Part shown: in pieces, positions 1 through 11,331 of the stretch
Position numbering within the stretch: the first letter of the stretch is position 1
Layout: the number at the start of each line of letters is the position of its first letter
Assembly: GCA_029204225.1 (NCBI GenBank)
Contig: MU835077.1
Span: 1 to 41,967 of the forward strand
Source of the DNA: Diphasiastrum complanatum
Lineage: Eukaryota; Streptophyta; Lycopodiopsida; Lycopodiales; Lycopodiaceae
DNA length: 41,967 nucleotides
Direction of reading: 5' to 3'
Translations under genes and position numbers: made by a program
The notes under the pieces: generated by a model
Database searches by the model: none
What the model saw: the letters and a program-made list of their open reading frames with translations, nothing else
What the model was told of the DNA's origin: nothing

Positions 1-141
1 CAATGAAGAGGTCAGTTGCAGTACTGTCGAACGCAAAATATGACAGCAGATATTTTTATCAAAGCATTAAGCTTGGATGCACACATAAGGTTTTGTGCAA
101 TCCTAAATTTAAAGGTCAAGGCATTCATGGATTCAGATTAA
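1..141 (+). pseudogene. Ty1/copia RNase H C-terminal tail (copia-0, 3' end)
   Basis: Frame 1 reads the end of a copia pol polyprotein: a segment with YCRT, then MTADIFIKALS, then FCAIL and FMDSD before a TAA at 139-141. The xADIFxKAL block is the standard end of copia RNase H. A TGA at 4-6 and a likely one-base shift break the upstream reading. The same ending recurs in copia-A (FMDPD then TAA at 11097-11099), so the two belong to one family. The rest of the element lies left of the window. The family match is read directly from the motif; there is no sign the gene is functional. Confidence 0.8.
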
Positions 142-148
142 GGGGGAA
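138..148 (+). promoter_or_regulatory. Polypurine tract of copia-0
   Basis: A purine run with AAGGGGGAA lies directly before the TGTTGGATTA that opens the LTR. In copia elements this tract primes plus-strand DNA synthesis. The same arrangement is seen at 11097-11106. Confidence 0.75.
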
Positions 149-340
149 TGTTGGATTATTCTCCTTCCTACTAATCGACTAATCGGTTTTTTATCTTCAT
201 CCAACTATTTATCTAGTTCTACGGATTTTTTTCATGTTTTTATACAGTAGTTTGCAGAATTACAAGTGTTTTTACACAGTCTACAGAAATACACAGAGTT
301 TGACAACAGTGTCACATTTTCTCTCTCTACAAACCCAACA

Positions 341-545
341 GCCTGTCAAGAATTACGTGTAAAAATGCAATGTCGTCTTTTTCGCATTTTTCGTCTGTCA
401 GAAATTACGTGTAAAAATGCAGTGTTGTCTTTTTGCATTTTTTGCCTGTCAGGAATTACGTGCAAAAATGCAGTGTTGTCTTTTTTGCATTTTTTGCCTA
501 TCAAAAATCACGAGTAAAAATGCAGTGTCGCATTTTTCGCCTATG
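341..545 (+). repeat. Tandem repeat in LTR U3, period 51-52 bp
   Basis: Units start at about 341, 393, 444 and 496, with a partial at 539. Each begins GCCTGTCAG or a variant, continues with AATTACGTGTAAAAATGCA, then TGTTGTCTTTTTGCATTTTT. Only a few substitutions separate the units. Tandem U3 repeats in LTR elements often act as enhancers; that role here is inference. The copia-A 3' LTR has the related pieces TTTTTACACGTGA and GTGACACTG near 11285-11315. Confidence 0.85.
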
Positions 546-713
546 ACAATTTATGTTCATTTATGTAGAATGATAGTTTACGTTCATTTATGCAAACAAA
601 CTGTTTACGGCCAATTGTCACCGCTTATCAACAAGCAACTTCTGAGAAGAACTGGATGAATGCCAGTGTACACCAGCCAACTGGCAATCGCATTTGATGA
701 CCTAATTACTTAG

Positions 714-720
714 TATAAAT
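714..720 (+). promoter_or_regulatory. Candidate TATA box of the copia-0 LTR
   Basis: TATAAAT lies downstream of the U3 tandem repeats, where the LTR promoter is expected. Position only; the start of transcription is not visible. Confidence 0.4.
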
Positions 721-770
721 CAGTTGTTCATACATCTCATTATCAGTAAGTAGAATGATCAATCAACATT

Positions 771-2573
<1,803 letters not shown>

Positions 2574-2635
2574 GGGTGCTGCTAGCCTAGTCTACTCTCC
2601 CTATGTCACACCTAGACCCTACTTTTTGACTATCC

Positions 2636-2933
2636 ATACATACAATACATATGCACACACATACAAGTTTATTGTTTGATTACACATACACATGCACAAG
2701 CACACACACACACATACACATACATACATGTGTGTAGATATATGTATAGATACACACACATATATATGTATAAATACACACACGCACACATACACATACA
2801 CATACACACATACATATACACATATACATACACATACACATGCACATACACATACACATATACATATACATACACATATACACACATACATATACATATA
2901 TAAAAAATAAAAAACACACACACATATAAAGAA
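2636..2933. repeat. Variant (CA/TA) microsatellite rich in ACATAC units
   Basis: Irregular CACACA, ACATAC and ATATAC tracts run for about 300 bp. Open frames on both strands through it are low-complexity artefacts (His-Thr-Tyr or Cys-Val-Tyr repeats). Confidence 0.95.
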
Positions 2934-3882
2934 ATGCCCTCGTGATTAACTTGCTTGTTTCGGTCACTATGATCACAATGAACGAACTGTCTTGAGTCCT
3001 TTTGATCTGACTTCGTACTACACTCTTAATGTTAACAATGAAAAAACTTCTGTGAACAGTCTTCTAATCCTCTCAAAATGGTTGTCACTACTAACGAGTA
3101 TGAAGAGTTGAAGTGCCATGAAATGATCATGAATTTACTACTCGTTGATGCTTAACTTTCACTAACAAGGTTTCCTTGGAAGTGTACTGTTTTTTATTTA
3201 AACCTTTGGTTACACTTCAACTATTTCTAATATAAATGGTATGATGAGTTTAGTTATATGACTTGGATTAGACTTGTCTATTAAAGTCTATATATACTTA
3301 TTTGTGGACAGTAATGCCCTGACAATTTTGAAATTCACAGTGCAGTAAATATTTTTTTAAGTTGTTGCTTAGGATAAGGGATGGTGTTTCGATAACATTC
3401 TGAAAAGAAAATGGCAAATAGTTTTTAACTCTACTTTAAAACTAGTCTGGATGTAATTGTCTACTTTAGTCATACTTATGTAATTGTTAACTTTCAAGCA
3501 CTGATTATACATTGTTAACCTTATGATTTTGTAACTTTGAGTAGAGTTGAAACAATGTCCGACTTTTTACTCATCATATAGACAAAATTAGAGTCAACTA
3601 GCTTGGCAATGACCACTTGTTGCAACATGAATAACAACTGAGAATATGTGTAGACACTTGTAGTTCCCACAATAATGTACATGTTCTAATACGATGGTTG
3701 TTGTGGATGGATGCAGGTGAGCGTATTCTCCTCAACTGGAAACTTTTGTTGGTTGTTAGGTTTGGTCAATTTGATATCTTTGATTGTGATGACTCTATAC
3801 GAATTTGATTTACTTTAAGATTCGTATGCTTGGTATTGTAGTGATAATGTGCAGTTTTGTTTAGATTTGTTAGGTTCAAAAA
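2934..3882. other. No gene recognised: spacer
   Basis: Stops in every frame and no element ends or known domains seen. It separates two similar ACATAC microsatellites. Confidence 0.6.
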
Positions 3883-4402
3883 CACATACATATACTTACA
3901 CATACACATACACATATTTATACATATACATATACATTCACAGATACACACACATATATATACACATACATATACACATACACATACACATTAACCTAGA
4001 CATACATACAAATACACATACACATACCCGTACATAGACATATACATATATATACATACATAGACACATACTTAAACATACACATATGCATACACATATG
4101 CACATACAATACGCACACACATACAATACACATCACACACACATACACATACATACACACACACACCGATACCATACACATACATATATAGACACATATA
4201 CATACACATACATATTTACATACACATACACACAAATATACGCACATGCACATAGATACATACACATACACATATACATATACATATAAATATACATACA
4301 CATACACATATACATACACATACACATACACATGTACATATACACATACACATATACATACACATACAGATATATACACATACACATATACATAGACATT
4401 CC
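3883..4402. repeat. Long (ACATAC)-type minisatellite, about 520 bp
   Basis: Nearly continuous ACATAC and ACACAT units with CATATAC variants. The same unit type fills 2636-2933, so the two may be halves of one expanding locus. Confidence 0.95.
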
Positions 4403-4403
4403 T

Positions 4404-4616
4404 AGCCTTCTTATGGGACATTTGTTTCTTTTGTCTAAATTCCGATGCAATTTGATCCAGTTCGTCTAAATACTTGGGCTTTTTGTCACGAACTCTTTTT
4501 TTCCCCCTTCTTCTAGATGGGTCCAGATGGATTAGCTTGAAATTGCTTCCTGGATGCCACCACCGTGGAATCATAAGCTTCGCGACCCATATGACGTCAT
4601 CGAAAGTCTGAGGCAC
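4404..4616 (-). other. Unidentified exon-like open frame beside the microsatellite
   Basis: On the - strand about 70 residues of ordinary composition run from MPQTFDDVIWVAKLM through IPRWWHPGSNF and a basic stretch SRRRGKKR to EFRQKKQ, before the frame runs into the Val-Tyr-Cys repeat encoded by the microsatellite. Composition is unlike the flanking repeats, so it could be an exon or retroelement fragment. I do not recognise the family. The frame stays open upstream for a few codons only, and there is no clear splice site. Confidence 0.25.
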
Positions 4617-4974
4617 ATTCTTGGTACCAACTAGATGGTTGTTTTATGTGACAGTAAAACCATATGCAGATTCTTGTTAAATCACAATTTTGTAAATGGA
4701 TTATTGTGATCCATTAGAAACAAATATGGGGGTAGTCCAATACTTGGTGGAATAGATATGTGCATTTTCGATATGGAAATCCAAATGGATTTTTTAAGAT
4801 CTCTGAATATCGGAAGCAAAGAACTTTATTGGAGAGAAAACTGATGGTATGGTACATCAGTGATTTCGAAGGAAAATTTTTGTGCGAGAATGATCTGTAG
4901 ACCAGTGGTTAGTATTTACAGTAATTGTAATGCTAGCAGATGAAACCATTGATTATTTTGGTTAGGGTAGTTGG
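4617..4974. other. No gene recognised
   Basis: AT-rich sequence with short frames only; nothing assignable on either strand. Confidence 0.6.
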
Positions 4975-5176
<202 letters not shown>

Positions 5177-5195
5177 CACTAGTAAAGAGTGCCCA

Positions 5196-5314
5196 TCATT
5201 GACGGGCAATGGCGGTCGATCTAGACAATGGCCGATGATTTGGAAATTGAGTATCTCGTTAACGGGCGATGATTTTCCGATGATTTGGAGATTTAGTATG
5301 TCCTCATTGACGGG
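5196..5314 (+). repeat. Short degenerate tandem duplication
   Basis: Units starting TCATTGACGGG (5196), TCGTTAACGGG (5256) and TCATTGACGGG (5304) share a downstream CCGATGATTTGGA block followed by AGTAT. Unit lengths are about 60 and 48 bp. No function is evident. Confidence 0.6.
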
Positions 5315-5399
5315 TGTATGTGTGTACGTGGCCGAAGTGTGCCAGCCGACGTATCGCATTGTTCGGGAGGGGGAGGCATTTTTTGGGAGAGGGATCCAT

Positions 5400-6720
5400 T
5401 TTTTAGGAGGGGGAGGGCCAATGTCGCGAAATTTTTGCGAAATTTTCCAGAAGGTTTAGCAAAAATTTCGCGAAAATATCTCGAAAAATTTTCTTGAAGG
5501 CTTCGCGAAAATCCCGATGCCTTCGTGAAAATATCTCGAAACTCGAAAAGGCCTCAAAAATCTCGCAAAAGTTTTGAAAAAATTGGCGGGAGGCCCTCGA
5601 GGAATGCGACATTGACCCTCAAAAAAAAAACATCGTACCTCGAAAAGTGCCTCGAAATGTACCTCGAAAATACCTCCAAAAATTGAAATCTTCAAAAATT
5701 CGTCTCTCCACAAATTGAGACACTGACCCTCGAAAGTACTTCGAAATACATCAAAATACCTCAAAAATTGAGACACTAACCCTCGAAAGTACCTCGAAAT
5801 AGCTCGAAAAGTATCTCAAAAATTGAGACACTGACCCTCAAAATACCTCGAAAAGTTCCTCGAAATACCTCAAAAAGTACCTCCAAATACCTCAAAAATT
5901 GAGGCACTGACAATACCTCGAAATATACACAGTGAAATTACCTCAAAAAGTACTTCGAAATACCTCTAAAATTGAGACACTGACCTTCGAAAGTACCTCA
6001 AAAGACTGACCCTCGAAAGTACCTCAAAAATTGAGACACTGACCCTCGAAAGTACCTCAAAAAATTGACACTGAAAATAACTCGAAAAACCTCCAAAGTA
6101 CCTCGAAAACTACCTCGAAATACTTCGAAAAGTACCTCCAAATATCTCGAAAATTGAGACACTGACAATACCTCAAAATACTTCAAAATATACATAGTGA
6201 AAATACCTCAAAAAGTACCTTGAAATACCTCAAAAATTGAGACACTGATCTCGAAAGTACCTCAAAATTTGAGACAAAGTACCTCGAAGTACCTCGAAAC
6301 CCGTGTCTTGAGTCTCCAAAAATTCGTCTTCACAATTGACAATGACCCTCGAAATATACCTCGAAAATTTGGAGTCTCCAAAAATTGTGTCTCGAAAATT
6401 TGGAGACTACAAAAATTTGAGTATCGAGTCTCTCCACAAAATTTCGTCTCTCCACAAATTGTCTCGAAAATTTCTAGACTCCAAAAATTCGAGTTTCAAG
6501 TCTTGAAAATTTTGTGTCTCCAAAAATTGCAACCTTGAAATGTACCTCAAAAATATCTCCAACAATTTGTGTCTTGAGTCTCCAAAAATTTGTTCCTCCA
6601 TAAATTGAGTCTCGACAATTTGGAGTCTCCAAAAATTCTGTCTCGAAAGTATCTCGAAATACCTCAAAAAATACACAGTGAAAATACCTCGAAATACCTC
6701 GAAAATTGAGACACTGATAG
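5400..6720. repeat. Degenerate CCTCGAAA / ATTGAGACACTGACC repeat array
   Basis: About 1.3 kb is built from the 8-mer CCTCGAAA and variants (CCTCAAAA, TCTCGAAA) mixed with a longer block reading AAAATTGAGACACTGACCC. The longer block recurs near 5714, 5768, 5823, 5899, 5972, 6030, 6153, 6235 and 6700, at uneven spacing. Toward 6290-6640 the motif shifts to GTCTCCAAAAATT. Minus-strand frames read Phe-Arg-Gly-Ser-Val-Ser repeats but are broken by stops, so coding is unlikely. It abuts the remaining 5' LTR of copia-A. Confidence 0.85.
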
Positions 6721-6981
6721 ATGAATATTGCATCTAACAAGCGTTGTAGTTCTTGCATCTGTAGGGATGGCTAAATCTTGCATCTGTAGGGACGGCTAGC
6801 AACTGGTCTCACACCTGGTTTAAGGGGAATACGATGCACAGCTAACTGGGGTCCTTTCATGTCTTTATAAGACCACACAAAGACATGTCGAAATTTGAGT
6901 TTCGAGTTCGTTTCTTTTTGTATTCATTTTCTTTTTGAGCTATTTTAGTTTCTCACACTCTCACACCCTCTTTTTCCAACA
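6721..6981 (+). mobile_element. Copia-A 5' LTR, 3' part only
   Basis: Ends TTTTTCCAACA immediately before a tRNA-iMet-type primer site. A TTATAA lies at 6865-6870. The U3 start is missing; the CCTCGAAA array occupies the place where it should be. The direct repeat CTTGCATCTGTAGGGA occurs twice near 6753-6791. Confidence 0.65.
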
Positions 6982-6994
6982 TGGTATCAAAGAT
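6982..6994 (+). promoter_or_regulatory. Primer-binding site of copia-A (tRNA-iMet type)
   Basis: TGGTATCAAAGAT directly follows the LTR-terminal CA. Plant copia elements use TGGTATCAGAGC, complementary to initiator Met tRNA; here one A replaces G. Confidence 0.8.
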
Positions 6995-7135
6995 ATTTTT
7001 GTAGTCTGATAAGCTTCCACAAGACAAGGCTCTACTAGTAGATAGAGTAATTGTCTTCTTGTTCTATAATTCAGTACCAGATTTTCATACTAAAGTCACG
7101 GATAGTTTTTCCTATCACTTAGACTAATCTTCCAC

Positions 7136-8030
7136 ATGGATTCCCAAGGGAAAGCCAGTCTCATCATAGACAAGCTTGATGGAGCCAATTGCCATCACTG
7201 AAAATTTAAGATGAAAATTGTACTAATGGCTGAAAAATTGTATGACATTGTTACAGGTACAGAAGGGAAACCCGAAGCAGATGACGCACCTGAAGGATGG
7301 AAAGGCTTTCGCGCTGATCATCCTCAACATTATGGATACCCAGATCGGCCATGTATCCGAGGCTCAGACATCGAAAGAAGTTTGGGACATCTTGGGCACA
7401 CTATATGAAGTGTGAGATATAACTTTCAAACTACATCTCAGGAAGAAATTTTACTCCCTCAAGATGGCAAATGGTGATTCCTTGCAGAATAACATCAATC
7501 AATTCAAGAACCTGCTAAGACAAATGGCCGTTGTCCGATCTGTCATAGACAATCAAGATGCAGTGATGCAACTGCTTACAAGCTTGCCAAGCTCATACGA
7601 CAACTGGGTGATGATCATCATGACACATCCAGAATTGACTCTTTCGAGAGTCATTACTATGTTGTTGCAAGAAGACACACGGAGGAACGAAGCCACAAGT
7701 TCCTCAACTGTTTCTCATGCTTTATACACCAACAAGAGCATGACCTAGCAGAAGAAGAAGAAAGGCACGAAGCAATCAAAGCCAGACCAAAAACCAACAC
7801 AGCACAAAGAACATTCAAATCCGTAGATGAAGAAGAAGCTGTTCTGCAGATACTGCAAGCAAAACAACCACAAAATTCAAGACTGCCAGATACTGCAAGC
7901 AAAGAACAACAGCAAGGGGCAGTCGAATCAAGTGGCAAATGCAGCTGCAGAAGCTCCACAGCCTTTTCAAGAAGCGGATCATGATGCCTTCATGACCAAC
8001 CATCAAGGAGCATCCGGCGACAGTTCTTGA
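7136..8030 (+). pseudogene. Copia-A gag (UBN2-type capsid with CCHC knuckle)
   Basis: The start ATG at 7136 gives MDSQGKASLIIDKLDG, the usual copia gag opening. The capsid part reads through IGHVSEAQTSKEVWDIL and LLTSLPSSYDNWV. A zinc knuckle CRYCKQNNHKIQDC (C-x2-C-x4-H-x4-C) follows at about 7848-7889. Damage: TGA at 7199-7201 where Trp is expected, a shift near 7290, TGA near 7408 and TAG at 7746-7748. Gag would form the particle that packages element RNA; this copy cannot make it. Confidence 0.8.
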
Positions 8031-8567
8031 TTCTTGGATTCCGGAGCCACTCAGCACATGACTAGCTTCATTGGCTGTTTCGAGTCTTATACACCTTACA
8101 ATACCAAGAAATATGTTCACCTTGGCGACAATAGCACACAAGCTATTAAAGGTGAAGGTACTGTAAGATTAAGCTTTGCAAATGATCAGTCTAAGCTAGT
8201 TTCTAAAGTCCTATATGTATCAAATTTATCTACAAATCTGCTCTCTGTAAGCAGAATCACAGATCTAGGACATAGAGTAGAATTCGAATGTGATTAGTGC
8301 AAAGTGGTTGATAGGACATGCAAGATCCTAGAACTCGAAAAGAGGCATAGATACTTGTATAAATTAAGTCATTGCTTTTCTGCCTCTAGTCAGGCGTTTA
8401 GTACTTCTATTCATGCAAATAAAAGTTTACTTTGGCATTATAGACTTGGTCACTTGAATCATGCTGTTGTACAACAAAAGTCTAGACAATCTATTGTTCT
8501 TGATCTCGACTATCCTCGTGATAAATTTGAGTTACGTGTCTGTCAAGACTGTCTAGTTGGTAGATAG
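8031..8567 (+). pseudogene. Copia-A protease and GAG-pre-integrase domain
   Basis: The aspartic protease site LDSGATQHMT is intact just after a TGA at 8028-8030 that replaces the usual Trp. The familiar VLYVSNLSTNLLSVS block follows. A TAG at 8295-8297 separates the pre-integrase zinc region with LWHYRLGHLN and CQDCLVGR, which ends in a TAG at 8565-8567. Both TAGs sit where Gln (CAG) would suit the family. The order protease then integrase identifies copia. Confidence 0.85.
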
Positions 8568-8617
8568 ACTAGGAAACCATTTAAATCAAGCCATCAGCAT
8601 ATCGCTAGAGGACTGTT

Positions 8618-9472
8618 AGACATTCAGACATTTGTGGCCCAATGAAAAATCCTTCGCTAACTTTTATTGATGAATTTTCCAAAAGGGCTATGGTGTACTT
8701 TATAAAGAAGAAATCAGAAGCCTTCAACTGCTTTAGAATCTTCAAGGAGTGTGCAAAGAAGGAGACTGGAAGGATGATCAAGGTCCTAAGGTCAGACAAT
8801 GCTGGAGAATATATTTCTATCAAGTTTAAGGAGTACTGCCAAAGCCAAGGCATTGAGCAACAATTCATCACTCCTTACAGTCCTCAGTCTAATGGCTTAG
8901 CCGAGAGGAAGAACCACACTCTGGTTGAATCAGCCAAATGTATGTCAGTGCATGCATCGCTGCCCAAGAAATTTTGGGCCGAAGCTGCCTCCACTGCAGC
9001 TTACATCCAGAACAGATGTTCGACCAATGCCCTCTTAGGCAAGACACCCCATGAGGTATGGACAAGCTCTAAGCCTTCTGTGAAGAACCTAAGAGTGTTT
9101 GGATGCGTTGCCTATGCGCAGATCCCAAAAGAGACGAGGAAACAATTGGACTTCCAAGGTCTCAAGGCCATCCTGATTGGATATACTTCATCTAATAATA
9201 CATACAAGTTGTATAATCCTGATACCCAACAAATCTTGTATAGACGGGATATAGTCTTTATCGAGGATCAGTTTGTCGACATCAAAGGCAAGGATATTGC
9301 TCCAGAAGAACCTTCATCACCTGTCATTGACACGACTGTCGGAGCTTCCGGCTTAGGCGTGTCCATTGTCGACCCACTTTTTGACAGCGAATTAGACAAA
9401 GACGTTGCTGCTACCCAGCAACAAGTCCCAGGAGTGGTTTATCAGTCGAATCCTCCTAGAAGATCAAGTTGA
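8618..9472 (+). pseudogene. Copia-A integrase
   Basis: A one-base shift puts the first catalytic Asp in HSDICGPM (about 8618-8641). After it the frame is open: FIDEFS, then LRSDNAGEY with the second Asp, then SPQSNGLAERKN with the Glu. The C-terminal part has RVFGCVAYAQIP and LIGYTSSN, typical of the copia integrase tail, and a hydrophilic linker to RT. All three DDE residues survive. The frame ends at 9472, where the PRRSS signature of the linker is followed by a stop. Inserts the cDNA into chromosomes in live relatives. Confidence 0.88.
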
Positions 9473-10584
9473 GTGTGCACACAGCCCACAAGGTATACTC
9501 CTGAGTCTGCATGTCTCTTGATACAGGAACGACGACAGTCGAAGAGGCACTCAGCCAACCAGACTCTGATTTTTGGAGAGAAGCTATGAACAGAGAGTAT
9601 TCTTCTCTGATCAAGAACCAGACGTGGTCACTAGTCGAAGCTCCTATTGAATGTAGTATCATTGATTGCAAATGGATCTTGAAAGTCAAATACAATGCCA
9701 ACGGAGCAATTGATCAAAGGAAGGCAAGACTGGTAGCATGAGGATTCACTCAGATCCTCAACATCAACTACAACGAGACTTTCACTCTAGTAGTCAAGCA
9801 TTCGTCGATCCAAGCAGTCATGTCTTATGTTGCAGCTGCCGACCTCGAAGTACATCAACTTGATGTACAAACAGCCAATTTGAATGGAGTTATACAAGAA
9901 GACATCTACATGATCCAGCCCAAAGGATACGTTCTGGAAGGTATGAAGAATCATGTCTGTAAACTCTACAAAGCACTTTACGGCTTGAAACAGTCTGCCA
10001 GAGCTTGGTTTCAAACGATCAACACATTTTTCATCGAACAAGGATTCAAACCAAACACTACTGATTGCAACATCTATTCCAAGTCAGTGCAGCAATCCTT
10101 CATTATCATCACCTTATACGTGGATGATACATTGCTCTTCAGCAACAATACCAATTTGGTCAAGGATTCTGAGCAGATGTTTTCAGAGTTCGACATGACT
10201 GATTTGGACGAAACTCACTTCTGTCTGGGCATTCATATCCATAGAGACAGAGCAAGATGATTGATTTACATCACTCAACAAAGGTATCTTCACAATTTTC
10301 TTAACAGGTACAATCTAATGAATTGTAAATTAGCTCACTCACCAATGGATCCAGACCTGCATTTGTCAAAGGACCAATGTCCCCAGACCAAGCAGGAAGA
10401 GGAGCATATGAGAGAGTATCCTTATCGATCGATACTTGGATCTCTCATATACGCAATGGTCTGTACAAGACCAGATATCTCTTTTGTAGTAAGCTCACTC
10501 AGCCAATATATAGCTAATCCTGGCATTACCCATTGGAAGGCTCTCATAAGAGTCATGAGATATATTCGAGCTACCATGGACTAG
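9473..10584 (+). pseudogene. Copia-A reverse transcriptase
   Basis: RVT_2-type RT: DSDFWREAMNREYSSL, CKWILKVKYN, then a TGA at 9739-9741, QLDVQTANLNG, KALYGLKQSARAW and the catalytic box LYVDDTLLF near 10118. A TGA at 10258-10260 and a TAG at 10582-10584 break an otherwise open frame that continues through SPMDPDLHLS and YRSILGSLIYA. The 9739 stop sits where LVARGF is expected, so CGA to TGA is likely. Nearly all family landmarks remain, so the decay is mild. Confidence 0.88.
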
Positions 10585-11099
10585 TGCATCTGCTATGGAG
10601 ATGTCAGCAATGACAATCTTCATCAGCTCAGCGGATATTCTGATGCAAGCTGGGGAGGAGATGTAGACAATCGTAAGTCCACATTTGTATTTACATTCTT
10701 CTTCAACGGTGGTCCTATCTCATGAAACAGTCATAAGAAAACCTCTATCGCACTTTTTTCTACAGAAGCAGAATACATTGTTGTTTCTCAATCTATTAAG
10801 AAAGCTTTTGGTTGAAAAATTTATTGTCAGACATTAATCTGTATCAATATAGCCCTACAATTTTATTCTGTGATAATCAAAGTGCTATTGCCTTATTGGC
10901 CAACCCTAGCTTTCACTCTAGGTGTAAGCACATTGAAATCAGATAGCACTACATCAAGGGCAAGGTTCTCAACAAGGAGGTGAGCTTAACGTAGGACATA
11001 GTTGCAAATATATTCATGAAGGCATTAAGTGTTAATGCACACAACAATTTTTGTGCATTGCTTAGTCTGAAGATCAAGCCATTCATGGATCCAGATTAA
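10585..11099 (+). pseudogene. Copia-A RNase H
   Basis: Continues from RT with YSDASWGG, FFNGGPIS, then TGA at 10723-10725 where the family has Trp, then LFSTEAEYI carrying the conserved Glu. A missing base near 10812 shifts the frame; FCDNQSAIAL, CKHIEI and the terminal FMKALSVNAH are legible in the other frame. A TAG follows IEIR. The true end is TAA at 11097-11099. Confidence 0.82.
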
Positions 11100-11106
11100 G
11101 GGGGAG
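11097..11106 (+). promoter_or_regulatory. Polypurine tract of copia-A
   Basis: TAAGGGGGAG overlaps the pol stop codon and abuts the LTR start TGTTGGATTT, as in copia-0. Confidence 0.8.
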
Positions 11107-11331
11107 TGTTGGATTTATCTCCTCTACTCCCCTAAATCCTATTTTAATTTGCCTCTGTTCATGCTACTTTTTTACTCATGTTGTCGCATAGTCTGCATAC
11201 TTACATGTAAAATAAGACAGGCGAAAAACTCAATTGTCTGCATAAATACAAGTAATTTTTCACAAGCAAAAAAGGCAAAAAAACGTGACACTGTGTTTTT
11301 ACACGTGATTTGTGACAAGCGAAAAAGATGA
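11107..11331 (+). mobile_element. Copia-A 3' LTR, truncated
   Basis: Starts TGTTGGATTTATCTCC and keeps about 225 bp of U3, including repeated GACAAGCGAAAAA-like and ACACGTGA pieces. It stops where copia-B integrase sequence starts, with no TATA box or CA terminus left. Confidence 0.65.

Larger units (their letters stand above)
149..770 (+). mobile_element. 3' LTR of copia-0 (start clear, end not determined)
   Basis: The LTR opens with TGTTGGATTATTCTCC right after the polypurine tract and matches the opening of the copia-A 3' LTR at 11107 (TGTTGGATTTATCTCC). The U3 part carries a tandem repeat at 341-545. A TATAAAT at 714-720 is a plausible promoter. I cannot place the end, because no second copy and no primer site is in view; 770 is only where LTR-like features stop being visible. 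Confidence 0.55.
6721..11331 (+). mobile_element. Copia-A: decayed Ty1/copia retrotransposon
   Basis: Order on the + strand: truncated 5' LTR (ends 6981), primer site (6982), gag, protease, integrase, reverse transcriptase, RNase H, polypurine tract (to 11106), truncated 3' LTR (from 11107). The order protease-integrase-RT is diagnostic of Ty1/copia. Only the 3' part of the left LTR and the 5' part of the right LTR survive, so the ends and target duplication cannot be seen. The right LTR stops where copia-B pol begins, at about 11331. Confidence 0.85.

Noticed and set aside
2619-2976. Several overlapping Cys-Val-Tyr or His-Thr-Tyr rich frames on both strands
   Set aside because: They are products of the ACATAC/CACACA repeats, open in many frames because the repeat has no stop.
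3938-4450. Val-Tyr-Cys-Met rich frames
   Set aside because: Same low-complexity cause; only the non-repeat head at 4404-4616 was kept as a weak feature.
5400-6720. Repeat array as a CRISPR-like or coding tandem-repeat protein
   Set aside because: Spacing is irregular, spacers are themselves repeats, and stops break the Phe-Arg-Gly-Ser frames.
7136-11099. Reassigned stop codons (an alternative nuclear code)
   Set aside because: TGA appears for both Trp and Arg, and TAG for Gln, with frameshifts too; sequence decay explains it better.
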